From an uncultured Pedobacter sp. (GTDB lineage: Bacteria; Bacteroidota; Bacteroidia; Sphingobacteriales; Sphingobacteriaceae), in contig CAMLDJ010000002.1 in the NCBI GenBank assembly GCA_946478755.1, positions 7,052 through 71,051 on the forward strand: a stretch of 64,000 nucleotides of DNA, read 5' to 3'. Made by a program: the position numbers and the translations under genes. Below, piece by piece: positions 55,436-64,000 of this stretch (within the stretch, counting starts at the first letter, position 1; each line of letters starts with the position of its first letter). Under the pieces are notes generated by a model that was given only the letters and a program-made list of their open reading frames with translations, was not told where the DNA came from and did not search any database.

Positions 55436-55690
55436 ACTTTCGCATTTCCATTCAGCTAGGCCTTAGCACTGTATCCCCGTTCTACTGACATCCGGCCTAA
55501 CAAATTTTTCGGACCGCACTACTCAAGCCACCCCACTGACCTCTAAAGAAAAATTTTCAGCCGGCATTTTTTGTTTCTTTTTGATGCCAAAAAGAAAGAG
55601 CCCTTCGGCGGCGGCGAGCCGAGGCAAGACCGCTCCTTAAGGCAAAAGAAATCAATTAAACGTCACTCATATTGATTTATACAATAAATT
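55436..55690. repeat. Second dispersed intergenic repeat, copy 1
   Basis: The stretch 55436-55607 (contains CCCCGTTCTACT, GGCCTAACAAATTTTTCGG, AAGAAAAATTTTCAGCCGG and TTTTTTGTTTCTTTTTGA) recurs in 61050-61217 at roughly 85 percent identity by eye. The centre differs between copies, then both continue into the unit ATATTGATTT(T)ATACAATAA. It fills the rest of the intergenic gap and has no plausible gene. Confidence 0.8.
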
Positions 55691-55751
55691 CACCTCAGAG
55701 TGATATCTTTTTCCGATTTATCCCTTGGATAAGATTAGGCTGAAAACTATT

Positions 55752-57302
55752 CTATTTTGCCTCCATCCTAAAATAATCGAAGTCAACATATCCTCCAGCA
55801 TTTTCAGTTGCATAATTAAACAGTCCGAAACGGTAGCCTATAAAATGGGGAAGCGTATATGACATTTGCAGCGGCTCTCCTATCGGTTTCCAGGTTTTGC
55901 CATCAAAGCTGTAAAAAAAATAACCTTTATCTGTTCGGTTCTCAAAATCACATCTTGCTTTGAGATAAACGGTTTGCTGTCTGGCTGGAACATCTTCACC
56001 ATTTACAGTGCCGCTTTGGGCACTTACCGTTACCACCGTTTTCTTTGACCCTGTATGTTTTACGCCAACCCAGCCAAATTTGCGTTGCAGCAACATCAAT
56101 CCCGCCTGGTCTCCGGTTTTCATATTGGAAATATCAATTGAAGTGATTGCGGTTGATACGGGCCCAATAGTACGCTGGGTTAATGTATTGCGGGCCAGAA
56201 GAATATTAGTATCCAATCTTGAGGTGGTAATCCGTAAAAATCCCGGGCGTTTGGTTAGCGACCAAAACGCATGGTCTGGATTGTGGTTCCATTGCCATAC
56301 CAGTGGAAGCGCGGGCTCGCCTTTTTTGCGGATAAATTCGTCTGATGCCACAATGCCGGGAATTAAGCCGCTACTAACGGGAAGTTCTAATGTTTCCGGA
56401 ACTTTACCATCAACACCCAACACCGGCCAGCCATCTTCCCAGGTAACCGGAACTAAATATGGAATGCGGCCAACGGATCCAAAATCTCTAAAAAGATAAG
56501 AAAACCATTTTCCTTCTGGCGTACTGATTAAACCGCCCTGCGCAACACCCTTGTCTCTAAGTGCTACCCGCCCTTCATATGGCCCCATAAGTTTGTCGGA
56601 ACGGTGTACCACAACTGTACGCATCCCATTTCGTGGCCAGGTAATGTTAAAAAGATAATATTTGCCATTGATTTTAAACAGTTGGGAGCCCTCAGCTGGT
56701 AATCCGGCTCCCGTACCCGTGGGAAGGCTTGCGTTTTCGATAATCGTTATGGGTTTCGTATCAGGTTTTATTCCAGATAGATCTTCCTTTAATTCCACCA
56801 AAGTAATTTTGCCGGCACCGTATACCATGTAAGTTTTTCCATCCTCAAAAAACAGAGAGTGATCATGGAGCGAAGGTTTAAAAGACGTGAGTTTCCACGG
56901 GCCTTTTTCGATATCTTTTGTACTGTAGATATACGTTGTGCCTGTGGTACCAGAAAAAGTACTTACATAATAAATACCTTGATGAAAACGAAGGCTACTT
57001 GCCCACGATCCCCGCCCATAATCCCATTTTCCATTGGATAAAGTTAATTCGTCAGCATTTCCGAGGGTATCATAGGCGTAACTTACAATTTTCCAGTTTA
57101 CCAGATCGGTTGATTTCATGATGGGCACACCGGGATTCATGTGCATCGTAGTGCTGCTCATGTAATACACTTTCCCTACTCTGATCATCGAAAGATCGGG
57201 CACATCAGCAAAAATGAGCGGATTTGTCGCTTTTTGTGCATCAACACTAGCTACATTTAGCACAAAAAAGAGCAATAATGTAAATAATTTAAGGTTCTTC
57301 AT
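55752..57302 (-). CDS. GH43 glycosidase with C-terminal beta-sandwich domain
   Basis: A 516-residue secreted enzyme (signal FTLLLFFVLNVASVDA). The propeller starts with NPLIFADVPDLSMIRVGKVY and includes SWASSLRFHQGIYYVSTFSG, DHSLFFEDGKTYMVYGAGKI and LPAEGSQLFKINGKYYLFNI (catalytic Glu in AEGSQ). The C-terminal sandwich (about 320-516) has DQAGLMLLQRKFGWVGVKHT, YFFYSFDGKTWKPIGEP and FGLFNYATENAGGYVDFDYF, as in GH43_12-like alpha-arabinofuranosidases and xylosidases. It is convergent with the five-gene operon and divergent from the GH43-CBM6 gene. The base Asp lies in FADVPDLSM, an unusual wording of the DPS motif. Confidence 0.92.
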   Translation of the reverse strand: MKNLKLFTLLLFFVLNVASVDAQKATNPLIFADVPDLSMIRVGKVYYMSSTTMHMNPGVPIMKSTDLVNWKIVSYAYDTLGNADELTLSNGKWDYGRGSWASSLRFHQGIYYVSTFSGTTGTTYIYSTKDIEKGPWKLTSFKPSLHDHSLFFEDGKTYMVYGAGKITLVELKEDLSGIKPDTKPITIIENASLPTGTGAGLPAEGSQLFKINGKYYLFNITWPRNGMRTVVVHRSDKLMGPYEGRVALRDKGVAQGGLISTPEGKWFSYLFRDFGSVGRIPYLVPVTWEDGWPVLGVDGKVPETLELPVSSGLIPGIVASDEFIRKKGEPALPLVWQWNHNPDHAFWSLTKRPGFLRITTSRLDTNILLARNTLTQRTIGPVSTAITSIDISNMKTGDQAGLMLLQRKFGWVGVKHTGSKKTVVTVSAQSGTVNGEDVPARQQTVYLKARCDFENRTDKGYFFYSFDGKTWKPIGEPLQMSYTLPHFIGYRFGLFNYATENAGGYVDFDYFRMEAK

Positions 57303-57430
57303 ACAGGTTAGTCAGCTTTTCAACTTGCGCTGCGTTTATATTTGGTATTCAAAGCTATTCAGAAATATGTAGATCAACGAACCGCTTTGTTCAAATCTAT
57401 GTTACAAATGTTTTTAATTCAATCCATCCC

Positions 57431-57518
57431 GTTACAGAAAAACAAGCAAACTAACCAAATGTGCTAGTAAAATTGACGAAATAAAGTAGTTGCTGACTAA
57501 GGTTCTCAATAATTTAGC
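57431..57518 (+). promoter_or_regulatory. Shared xylan-locus promoter module, copy 2
   Basis: GTTACAGAAAAACA (57431-57444), the 30-bp core at 57456-57485 (CTAGTAAAATTGACGAAATA inside) and AATAATTTAGC (57508-57518) match the module at 47759-47846 with the same 52-bp core-to-box distance. The coding ATG is 35 bp beyond. As the region is between divergent genes, it might also influence the minus-strand GH43 gene at 57302. Confidence 0.75.
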
Positions 57519-57552
57519 GGCATTGATTGAAATTAACCAAATTTATCTTTTT

Positions 57553-58920
57553 ATGAACCTTAAATCCATCTTAGCCTTCTGCGCTTTTCTGTTTCTTCTT
57601 ACAACCGCTCAAATCAGCTCCGCCGATGATGTTATAGTCGGTTACCGTCATTTGGCAGATCCTGGCACCCTTGTTTACAACGGAAGAGTTTATCTCTACG
57701 CATCTAACGACGATGAGAACTCCTACGATAAAAATAGCGGATACAAAATGAAATCGATCGTTTGCATTTCGAGCAGCGACATGAAAAACTGGACAGACCA
57801 TGGTGTGGTATTTGAAGCACCTAGAGATGTAGCCTGGGCAGGCAGAACCTGGGCTCCGGCAGCAATTGCCCGCGACGGCAAAATTTTTCTATACTTCGGA
57901 AATGGCGGCAATGGCATCGGCGTGGCAACTTCGAGCAGCCCGATAGGGCCATTTAAAGATCCCATTGGAAAAAAACTTGTTGAAACCGAAACGCCAGGTG
58001 TACTTCCTGCGCCAAACATGTGGTTATTCGATCCGATGACCTTTATTGATGACGATGGCCAGGCCTATATGTATTTTGGTGGCAACGGCGAGAGCAACGT
58101 TCGGGTAATTAAACTTAACCGTGATATGATCAGCGTAGATGGACCTGCAACTTCTATTACTGCTCCTGCATTTTTTGAGGCTTCGTGGATGCATAAGCGC
58201 AATGGGATTTATTATTTCTCCTACTCAACCAATCCGAAAGCACAGATGCGCATCGACTATATGATGAGTAAAAGCCCCACAACTGGATTTACTTATGGAG
58301 GAATTGTTGCCGCACAACCGCCAAAAAACAATAACAACAACCACCAGGGAATTTTCGAATTTAAAGGACAATGGTACCACGCCTACCACAACAGGGCTGT
58401 AGCATACAAATTGGGAATCCCTACAGAATTTAAAAGAAATCTGGCTGTTGAGGTGCTAAATTACAAAGCCGATGGCAGTATAGAACAGGTAACCTACACG
58501 GCAGATGGAGCACCACAGGTGGAAGGATTAAATCCCTACATGCGTGTGGAGGCCGAAACGATGAGTGATCAACAAGGTGTTAAAACTGAAACATGCAGCA
58601 AAGGTGGTTTAAATGTTACGCATATTAAAAACGGAGATTGGATAAAAGTTAGGGGCGTAGACTTCGGCAAAGGAGCAAAACGTTTTTCAGCTTCGGTAGC
58701 AAGTATTGGAAAGTACAATAAAATTGAACTCCGATTAGGCAGCTCTGACGGAAAAGTAATTGGAACACTTGCCGTGCCAAATACTGGTGATGCGCAGGCC
58801 TGGAAAGAAGTGAGCTGCAAAGTTGATTGTGCAACGGGAAAACAAGATCTTTTTCTAACCATTAAAGGCGCAGAAAAACCAGAAGTAAATATTGATTTTT
58901 GGACATTTTCGGCGAAATAG
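57553..58920 (+). CDS. GH43 arabinofuranosidase/xylosidase with CBM6
   Basis: The start is set at ATG 57553 (MNLKSILAFCAFLFLLTTAQ), which gives a proper signal peptide; an upstream ATG would add 21 residues and break it. The 455-residue product has the propeller motifs YRHLADPGTLVYNGRVYLYA, AGRTWAPAAIARDGKIFLYF, WLFDPMTFIDDDGQAYMYFG and APAFFEASWMHKRNGIYYFS (catalytic Glu). A family 6 carbohydrate-binding module follows (about 335-455: RVEAETMSDQQGVKTE, VTHIKNGDWIKVRGVDFGKG, NIDFWTF). GH43-CBM6 enzymes remove arabinose from arabinoxylan. Confidence 0.94.
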   Translation: MNLKSILAFCAFLFLLTTAQISSADDVIVGYRHLADPGTLVYNGRVYLYASNDDENSYDKNSGYKMKSIVCISSSDMKNWTDHGVVFEAPRDVAWAGRTWAPAAIARDGKIFLYFGNGGNGIGVATSSSPIGPFKDPIGKKLVETETPGVLPAPNMWLFDPMTFIDDDGQAYMYFGGNGESNVRVIKLNRDMISVDGPATSITAPAFFEASWMHKRNGIYYFSYSTNPKAQMRIDYMMSKSPTTGFTYGGIVAAQPPKNNNNNHQGIFEFKGQWYHAYHNRAVAYKLGIPTEFKRNLAVEVLNYKADGSIEQVTYTADGAPQVEGLNPYMRVEAETMSDQQGVKTETCSKGGLNVTHIKNGDWIKVRGVDFGKGAKRFSASVASIGKYNKIELRLGSSDGKVIGTLAVPNTGDAQAWKEVSCKVDCATGKQDLFLTIKGAEKPEVNIDFWTFSAK

Positions 58921-58941
58921 AATCTCACCCTATGTTTAAAC

Positions 58942-58983
58942 AAAAAAACCTCGCAGGTATTACAGCACCTGCGAGGTTTTTTT
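58942..58983. terminator. Bidirectional terminator between two convergent GH43 genes
   Basis: AACCTCGCAGGT and ACCTGCGAGGTT are perfect arms, flanked by A7 to the left and T7 to the right, 22 bp past the GH43-CBM6 stop. It can also end the minus-strand gene that stops at 59082. Confidence 0.93.
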
Positions 58984-59081
58984 CACTAATCAATCTGGAG
59001 GAGCTTTTCGCAGATAGTTTAGGTAACATCAATATTTTTCAATATGCTTCAGGCAATGTGTTCAACAGAAACCTGTCTTAT

Positions 59082-60737
59082 TTATTTTTGCTTGTAAATG
59101 GCATCATTGCCACTATAATCTAACCATTTAAAAGACGCTGTACTTTTAGTGTTTTCTCCGGATGAAGTACCATAAAGCGCATAAAGTGAGCCGACAAAAC
59201 CTCCCGCGGTTTCAGTACTCAAAAACTTCCCATCCACTTTATCCTTCAATATTTTCCATTTACCCGGGCTTTCAGCGTACAGAAAATTATAAAGCCCTCG
59301 ATTAGCTTCTATTTTAAACTGCAGGGTTTTAGCTTTTACCGGAGTTTCAATAATCAAGTCCATACCTTTTGTGGTCCGATTTCCTTTGTAAAGCTGAACG
59401 ATCTGCCTGCCATCTTTTATTGATTTGCAGATATAGTAAAAATTATATTCACCTTGAAAGATAAGCATCCCTGCTTTTTCATTTGGCTGCGATGCCGTAA
59501 AGATCATCTGAGTTGAAGCGCTACCGGTTAAATGCTGCTGTCTTTTACCGATAAATGCCGGATTTCCCAACCCCATACACGTTTCTGGCAGTAACTTCAT
59601 TGTTAAGCCATTTTCTTTATCTAAACTATACCAGCTGGTATCATTGGTTCTTAGAAACAATAACGATTGATCAAGTTTTTTATCAAAGGTAGTTCTGTAG
59701 GCAAAGTTTCCACTTTGTGGCGGGGCAATCTGTTTTACTTCCTTAAAATCAGCAGTATAACTATATTGAACTTCTTTTTGGTCTGGATTAATGATTGGCC
59801 AGCCATCTACCCATTTAACCGGCGCGATAAATGTTTCCCTCCCAGTATTATAATGATTGCCTTCATAAGGTCTTACAGCCAGGAAAATCGCATAAGTTTT
59901 ACCGTCTGGACCATCAACCAATTCTGCATGACCGGTAGAGGTAATCGGATCTTTACGGTTTGGATCTAAATCGCGTTGTGTCAATATCGGGTTTTTCTCA
60001 TAAGGAACATAAGGTCCGGTGGCTTGCTTACTTCTTAAAATTACCTGTGAGTGATTAACGGAAGTACCTCCTTCGGCAGCACAGAGATAATACCAATCGC
60101 CACGTTTAAAAATGTGCGGTCCTTCAATCCAGACCGGTTTTTTGCTGATGTCTACCCCACCATTTACCAGCTGAACTTCTTCACCCACTACTTTTAAACC
60201 CACTGGATCAAATTGAAAAGTACGGATGGTTCGGTGCCCCGGATATAGGGGTTTATTATCTGGTGCATCGCTGTTATAAACGATGTAGGCTTTGTCCTGA
60301 TCAAAAAACAGTGACGGGTCAATCCCTCTCACTTGCGGCAACCAAACGGGATCACTCCATGGTCCTTCAGGTTTTTTTGACGTCATTACAAAATTTCCGC
60401 GCTTATCGATATTGGTACAGGTCATATAAAATGTCCCTTTATAATAATTGATTGAAGGTGCAAAAAGCCCTCTCGAGGTACGATCACCGAAAAAAGTCAT
60501 TTGTGATGGGCGATCGATCACATTGCCGATCTGTTTCCAGTTTTTTAAATCTTTGCTATGGAACACCGGAACCCCCGGAAAGTAGGCGAAGGTTGAATTA
60601 ACAAGGTAATAATCGCTTCCCACTTTGGTTACACTGGGATCAGGATAAAACCCTGCCATAATCGGGTTTGTAAATTTAATTTGTCCGTACGAATAGCCAG
60701 TATAAAGAAAGGCGATCAATAGAAGAATTTTTTTCAT
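59082..60737 (-). CDS. GH43 beta-xylosidase with C-terminal beta-sandwich
   Basis: The ATG at 60737 (MKKILLLIAFLYTGYSYG) gives a normal signal peptide; a frame start 11 codons earlier does not. The 551-residue product has KFTNPIMAGFYPDPSVTKVG (base Asp), VRGIDPSLFFDQDKAYIVYN, WIEGPHIFKRGDWYYLCAAE (catalytic Glu) and STGHAELVDGPDGKTYAIFL. The C-terminal xylosidase sandwich (about 340-551) includes MLIFQGEYNFYYICK and GGFVGSLYALYG. It acts on xylo-oligosaccharides, possibly with arabinofuranosidase side activity. Confidence 0.94.
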   Translation of the reverse strand: MKKILLLIAFLYTGYSYGQIKFTNPIMAGFYPDPSVTKVGSDYYLVNSTFAYFPGVPVFHSKDLKNWKQIGNVIDRPSQMTFFGDRTSRGLFAPSINYYKGTFYMTCTNIDKRGNFVMTSKKPEGPWSDPVWLPQVRGIDPSLFFDQDKAYIVYNSDAPDNKPLYPGHRTIRTFQFDPVGLKVVGEEVQLVNGGVDISKKPVWIEGPHIFKRGDWYYLCAAEGGTSVNHSQVILRSKQATGPYVPYEKNPILTQRDLDPNRKDPITSTGHAELVDGPDGKTYAIFLAVRPYEGNHYNTGRETFIAPVKWVDGWPIINPDQKEVQYSYTADFKEVKQIAPPQSGNFAYRTTFDKKLDQSLLFLRTNDTSWYSLDKENGLTMKLLPETCMGLGNPAFIGKRQQHLTGSASTQMIFTASQPNEKAGMLIFQGEYNFYYICKSIKDGRQIVQLYKGNRTTKGMDLIIETPVKAKTLQFKIEANRGLYNFLYAESPGKWKILKDKVDGKFLSTETAGGFVGSLYALYGTSSGENTKSTASFKWLDYSGNDAIYKQK

Positions 60738-60893
60738 AAAATGCACGTTGGTTATGCTCAAAACTAACATCTACAGCCTTACTTGCATGAGCCATTTGTT
60801 TAAAAGAAAGCTCCAGATGTTTGTTTTCAACCTGAGTTCGATTGATAGAGTCATAGTAAGTATTTTACAGCCGCTTTACGTCATGCGATCGTC

Positions 60894-60922
60894 ATGCTGT
60901 CCCGAATGTTCGGGATCAGCAT
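60894..60922. repeat. Small palindromic unit
   Basis: ATGCTG-T-CCCGAA, TG, TTCGGG-AT-CAGCAT forms a 13-bp stem with one bulge in the 60738-61449 gap between the GH43 gene and the HTCS gene. It resembles common short intergenic palindromes. No gene is seen in this gap. Confidence 0.5.
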
Positions 60923-61049
60923 CTTTCCTGCCATTAAGACCCTGAAATGAATTACCTTCGGTGAGCTTGTTAAGGCTAGGTTTACTGCGTAGCTTTCCAC
61001 TGCGCTACCATTGACGTTATATTGTAATTATTTAAATATGAATGGTTTA

Positions 61050-61337
61050 TGACAATTTCGCATTTCCGTCCAGCTAGGCCATAGCACCGTCTCCCCGTTC
61101 TACTTAAATCTGGCCTAACAAATTTTTCGGGCTGCACTGCCCAAGCCAACCTACTAGCTTCGAAAGAAAAATTTTCAGCCGGTGTTTTTTGTTTCTTTTT
61201 GACGCCAAAAAGAAAGAAGCCTGTCCGGCTAGGACTAATAAAACACCCCGTCCTGCGGACACCCGTCTGAAAGAGGGGAATTACATATCGCACAAGATCA
61301 ATAATTAAATGTCATTTATATTGATTTTATACAATAA
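61050..61337. repeat. Second dispersed intergenic repeat, copy 2
   Basis: Matches 55436-55690 in both end blocks (61050-61217 and 61298-61337) with a different centre (61218-61297). Both copies end in the unit ATATTGATTTTATACAATAA. It occupies most of the gap before the HTCS stop codon. Confidence 0.8.
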
Positions 61338-61449
61338 CTTATCCGTCAGGATGACGGCACCAATACTAAAATACCTAAAGAATGGCCCTAAAAGCCACAT
61401 TGTTAATCGAATTCAAGTTTCTTAAACAAGAAATATACTGAGATGGATT

Positions 61450-64000
61450 TTAAAGCTTCACGCGTTTATCTTTTCGTTTTACATTGATATATTCGGAGGG
61501 AAGCATATTAAACTGCGCTTTAAAAAGCTTCGAAAAATAGCTTGGTGTACCAAAACCAGTCATGTATGCGATCTGTGCAACATTGTAATCACTTTTCTCC
61601 AATAATTCTACCGCCCTTTCCAGTTTTACGGATCTAATGTATTCGATTGGTGTTAAACCGGTAATTTCGAGCAGTTTGTGGTAGAGAGAACCCCGGCTCA
61701 TGCCCACATGCCTGCTGAGTTCCTCTACTGAGAGTTCTGGATTGTTAAGCTTCTCATCAATATACTGAACGATTTTATTTAACAACTTAACTTCGCTAGA
61801 CTCAATTTCGATTTCTTTAGCCTGTACCTGTACCTGTTTAGAATACGCATTTTTTACCGAGCGATTAAACAACAATAAGTTGTCGATTTTTGCATGGAGA
61901 ATATCAAAATTAAAAGGCTTGGTGAGGTAGTCGTTGGCACCAGATTTCAGGCCTTTAACCTGATCCTCTTCTCCACTGATTGCGGTTAACAGGATAACTG
62001 GGATATGACTTGTTCTTTTGTCTGCCTTTATTTTCTGGCTTAGCTCAATGCCATTCATTTCCGGCATGCTGATGTCGGTAACAACTAATTGCGGGTGCCC
62101 GGAAAGCGTTTTCTGCCATCCTTCTTTACCGTTTGATGCCTCTATAATATGATAAAAAGGCTGCAGACTATCTTTTAGGTAAAACCTAAATTCCTCATTG
62201 TCTTCAACCAAAAGGATTGTGGGCATCTTGACCTCATTAGTTGTTGATTCAGTAACGGATTCATCCAGTTCTTCGTTCGTAAAACTATAGGCTGTATCAT
62301 CAACCTCCTGATCATTTTCTTCATCCACTATCTCAACTGGCATCGAAACCAAAAATGCTGTTCCTTTTCCAAGTTCACTTTCTACGGTAATCTGTCCACC
62401 GTGCAGTTCTACAAACTCTTTTACAATCGACAACCCGATTCCACTGCCTTGATTTAAGATAGAACTCACATTGTTATCCATAAAAAAACGATCGAACACC
62501 CTATCTTTACTTTGATGTGCAATGCCTATCCCTGTATCAGAAACCTCAATACAAAACACAGGCTTAGTCTGATCGGCAGCGGATCTTAGGAACATGTTAA
62601 GAGATACTTCCCCACCTTCTTTTGTAAATTTAAATGCATTAGAAAGCAGATTAAATATAATCCTTTCCATTTTATCCTGATCAAAATGCGTTTTCAGTTT
62701 TTTAATATCGCTGTTAATGCTAAGTGAAATTTTCTTACGTTCCGAAAGATCCTGGAATGCTTCTGCGGCTTCACTGATAAAAGTAATGAGATCGGCCTCG
62801 TTCAGGTTCAACTTTAGTTCCTGTTCTTCCATTTTTCTAAAATCGAGCAGTTGATTGACCAGATTTAACAGTCTCCGTGCGTTTCTACGGATCATCTTTA
62901 CCTGACCGGCTACAGCAGATTCCTGTTTAACGGCAAGCAACTTATCAACGGGTGCCAAAATCAATGAAATCGGCGTTCTAAACTCATGACTTAAATTGGT
63001 GAGGAATTTGATCTTTTGTATATCCAATGCATGGGCACGTTCTGCATCCTTTCGCTGCTGTAGGATCCTTTGTTCTGCATTGATCTGGGCTTGTTCAATG
63101 GCAAGCTGCTGTTTGATGCGCTGAATGCCCCGTCGCCTAATGGCAAATAAGATTGTACCAATTAAGACTGCATAAAAAACATAAGCATAAATCGTTCTCC
63201 AAAAGGGTGGTTGTATATGAACAGAAATTGAAGTGATTTTATCACTCCAAACCCCGTCATTGTTACTTGCCCTTACCTGAAAAATGTAATCTCCCGGGTC
63301 CAAATTTGTATAATATGCTGTTTTCTCTTTACCAACTTCATTCCAGCCATCATCCAAGCCAACAAGGCGATAAGAATAGTGGTTTTGTTGGGGCGCTGTG
63401 TAATTTAACGCTACATAACTAATTGAGAAATTTTGCCCATAACTCAGTTTAATTTTTTTTGCAAAGCCAATTTGCTCTTGAATAGGTGATTTTTCACCAG
63501 GAAGTACAACAGTATTGGCTACCTTTAATTCGGTAAGCAGCACATTTGGAACCACATTATTGGTAGGCAATTCGAGCGGATTAAAATAATTGAAACCGTC
63601 TTGGCCGCCAAAATAAAGCTCACCATCTGAAGTACTGATTCCCGAACTCAATATAAAAGGACTGTCTTGCACTCCATTGGGACGTCCGAAATTTTTTATT
63701 TTTTTTGTTTCTGGATCAAGACAACTGATGCCATTATCGGTACTGAACCAAATCAGTCCGTCTCTGCCTTCCAATATTTTGTAAACAATAGCATTAGGCA
63801 AGCCGTTTGTTTCGTTAAAATTGGTAAATTTTCCGGTACGGCGATTGAAAAGATCGAGCCCTGCACCATCGGTTCCGGCCCATATATTCCCCCTACTATC
63901 ACATAACAAACTCAATACCACATCATAAGAAAGCCCACAAAATGCATTTCGATATACTTTCAGCGGTAATGACATTGACCCGGATGCAATAAACCGGCTT
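61450..64000 (-). CDS. Hybrid two-component system regulator (HTCS), 5' end cut by window edge
   Basis: The frame is open from the stop at 61450 to the right edge (first in-window Met at 63975; numbering from there). It shows the last propeller-type repeats of the periplasmic sensor (LLCDSRGNIWAGTDGAGLDL, LEGRDGLIWFSTDNGISCLD), a Y_Y_Y domain (about 175-250), one membrane segment (about 262-280), HisKA with FLTNLSHEFRTP (His330), HATPase (NLLSNAFKFT, GSGIGLSIVKEF), a receiver with Asp634 (VVTDISMPEMNG) and an AraC-type HTH (about 735-835, LSRHVGMSRGSLYHKLLEIT). HTCS proteins bind breakdown products in the periplasm and activate glycan genes. It is the probable regulator of the xylan genes here and of the two shared promoter modules. 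Confidence 0.95.
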   Translation of the reverse strand, partial: SRFIASGSMSLPLKVYRNAFCGLSYDVVLSLLCDSRGNIWAGTDGAGLDLFNRRTGKFTNFNETNGLPNAIVYKILEGRDGLIWFSTDNGISCLDPETKKIKNFGRPNGVQDSPFILSSGISTSDGELYFGGQDGFNYFNPLELPTNNVVPNVLLTELKVANTVVLPGEKSPIQEQIGFAKKIKLSYGQNFSISYVALNYTAPQQNHYSYRLVGLDDGWNEVGKEKTAYYTNLDPGDYIFQVRASNNDGVWSDKITSISVHIQPPFWRTIYAYVFYAVLIGTILFAIRRRGIQRIKQQLAIEQAQINAEQRILQQRKDAERAHALDIQKIKFLTNLSHEFRTPISLILAPVDKLLAVKQESAVAGQVKMIRRNARRLLNLVNQLLDFRKMEEQELKLNLNEADLITFISEAAEAFQDLSERKKISLSINSDIKKLKTHFDQDKMERIIFNLLSNAFKFTKEGGEVSLNMFLRSAADQTKPVFCIEVSDTGIGIAHQSKDRVFDRFFMDNNVSSILNQGSGIGLSIVKEFVELHGGQITVESELGKGTAFLVSMPVEIVDEENDQEVDDTAYSFTNEELDESVTESTTNEVKMPTILLVEDNEEFRFYLKDSLQPFYHIIEASNGKEGWQKTLSGHPQLVVTDISMPEMNGIELSQKIKADKRTSHIPVILLTAISGEEDQVKGLKSGANDYLTKPFNFDILHAKIDNLLLFNRSVKNAYSKQVQVQAKEIEIESSEVKLLNKIVQYIDEKLNNPELSVEELSRHVGMSRGSLYHKLLEITGLTPIEYIRSVKLERAVELLEKSDYNVAQIAYMTGFGTPSYFSKLFKAQFNMLPSEYINVKRKDKRVKL

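Noticed and set aside
60982..61293. 103-codon open frame on the minus strand
   Set aside because: It lies inside the dispersed repeat at 61050-61337; the frame is a by-product of the repeat sequence.

Overview
The window is chromosomal DNA from a Bacteroidota, most likely a Sphingobacteriaceae soil bacterium close to Pedobacter. The support is SusC/SusD pairs, FecI/FecR regulators, STN-type TonB transducers, a hybrid two-component regulator, many lipoproteins with LxxC-type lipoboxes, promoter boxes of the TAnnTTTG type and low-GC intergenic DNA. The genus is an inference. Both ends are cut inside genes: a susC-like gene on the left and a hybrid two-component system (HTCS) gene on the right.

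Layout. (1) 1-4463: the 5' part of a susC gene (minus) and a divergent GH5 endoglucanase lipoprotein with a ricin-type lectin domain. (2) 4624-15862, minus: an alpha-GlcNAc glycan locus, in transcription order ECF sigma, FecR, STN-SusC, SusD, a zinc metallopeptidase with a discoidin domain, and a GH89 alpha-N-acetylglucosaminidase. (3) 16090-17346: an isochorismatase-fold protein without its catalytic Cys, divergent from an HxlR regulator, with a perfect palindrome between them. (4) 17584-26572, minus: a second sigma/FecR/SusC/SusD locus whose two enzymes are not glycosidases but phosphodiester enzymes, an ADPRibase-Mn-like metallophosphoesterase and a sphingomyelinase D/GDPD-like lipoprotein with a lectin domain. 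(5) 27114-46256: a stress-type cluster with Hsp20, a KaiC-KaiB-KaiB-PAS histidine kinase operon, tRNA-Pro(GGG), an ankyrin protein, a KatE-type catalase, an iron permease-like protein, a DUF72 protein, a lone receiver domain, SurE, a lipid kinase, an FAD-Rieske oxidoreductase, CinA-C, a DUF6766 protein, a DUF892 ferritin-like protein and several small charged proteins. (6) 46664-64000: a glucuronoarabinoxylan locus with five GH43 enzymes, two GH10 xylanases, a CE6/SASA-type esterase, a GH115 alpha-glucuronidase and an HTCS regulator. Two promoters in it share an almost identical 88-bp module.

How the parts work together. In loci 2 and 4 SusC/SusD would import a ligand at the outer membrane while sigma/FecR couple sensing to transcription. 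Secreted enzymes then trim alpha-GlcNAc glycans in locus 2 and, by my reading, phosphodiester headgroups in locus 4. In locus 6, GH10 cuts the xylan backbone and GH115, GH43 and the esterase remove side groups. The HTCS probably switches on the genes behind the shared promoter module. Intergenic DNA in the xylan region is filled with dispersed palindromic repeats.

The two most interesting systems are the KaiCBB-kinase operon inside a stress cluster and the SusCD-linked phosphodiesterase locus.
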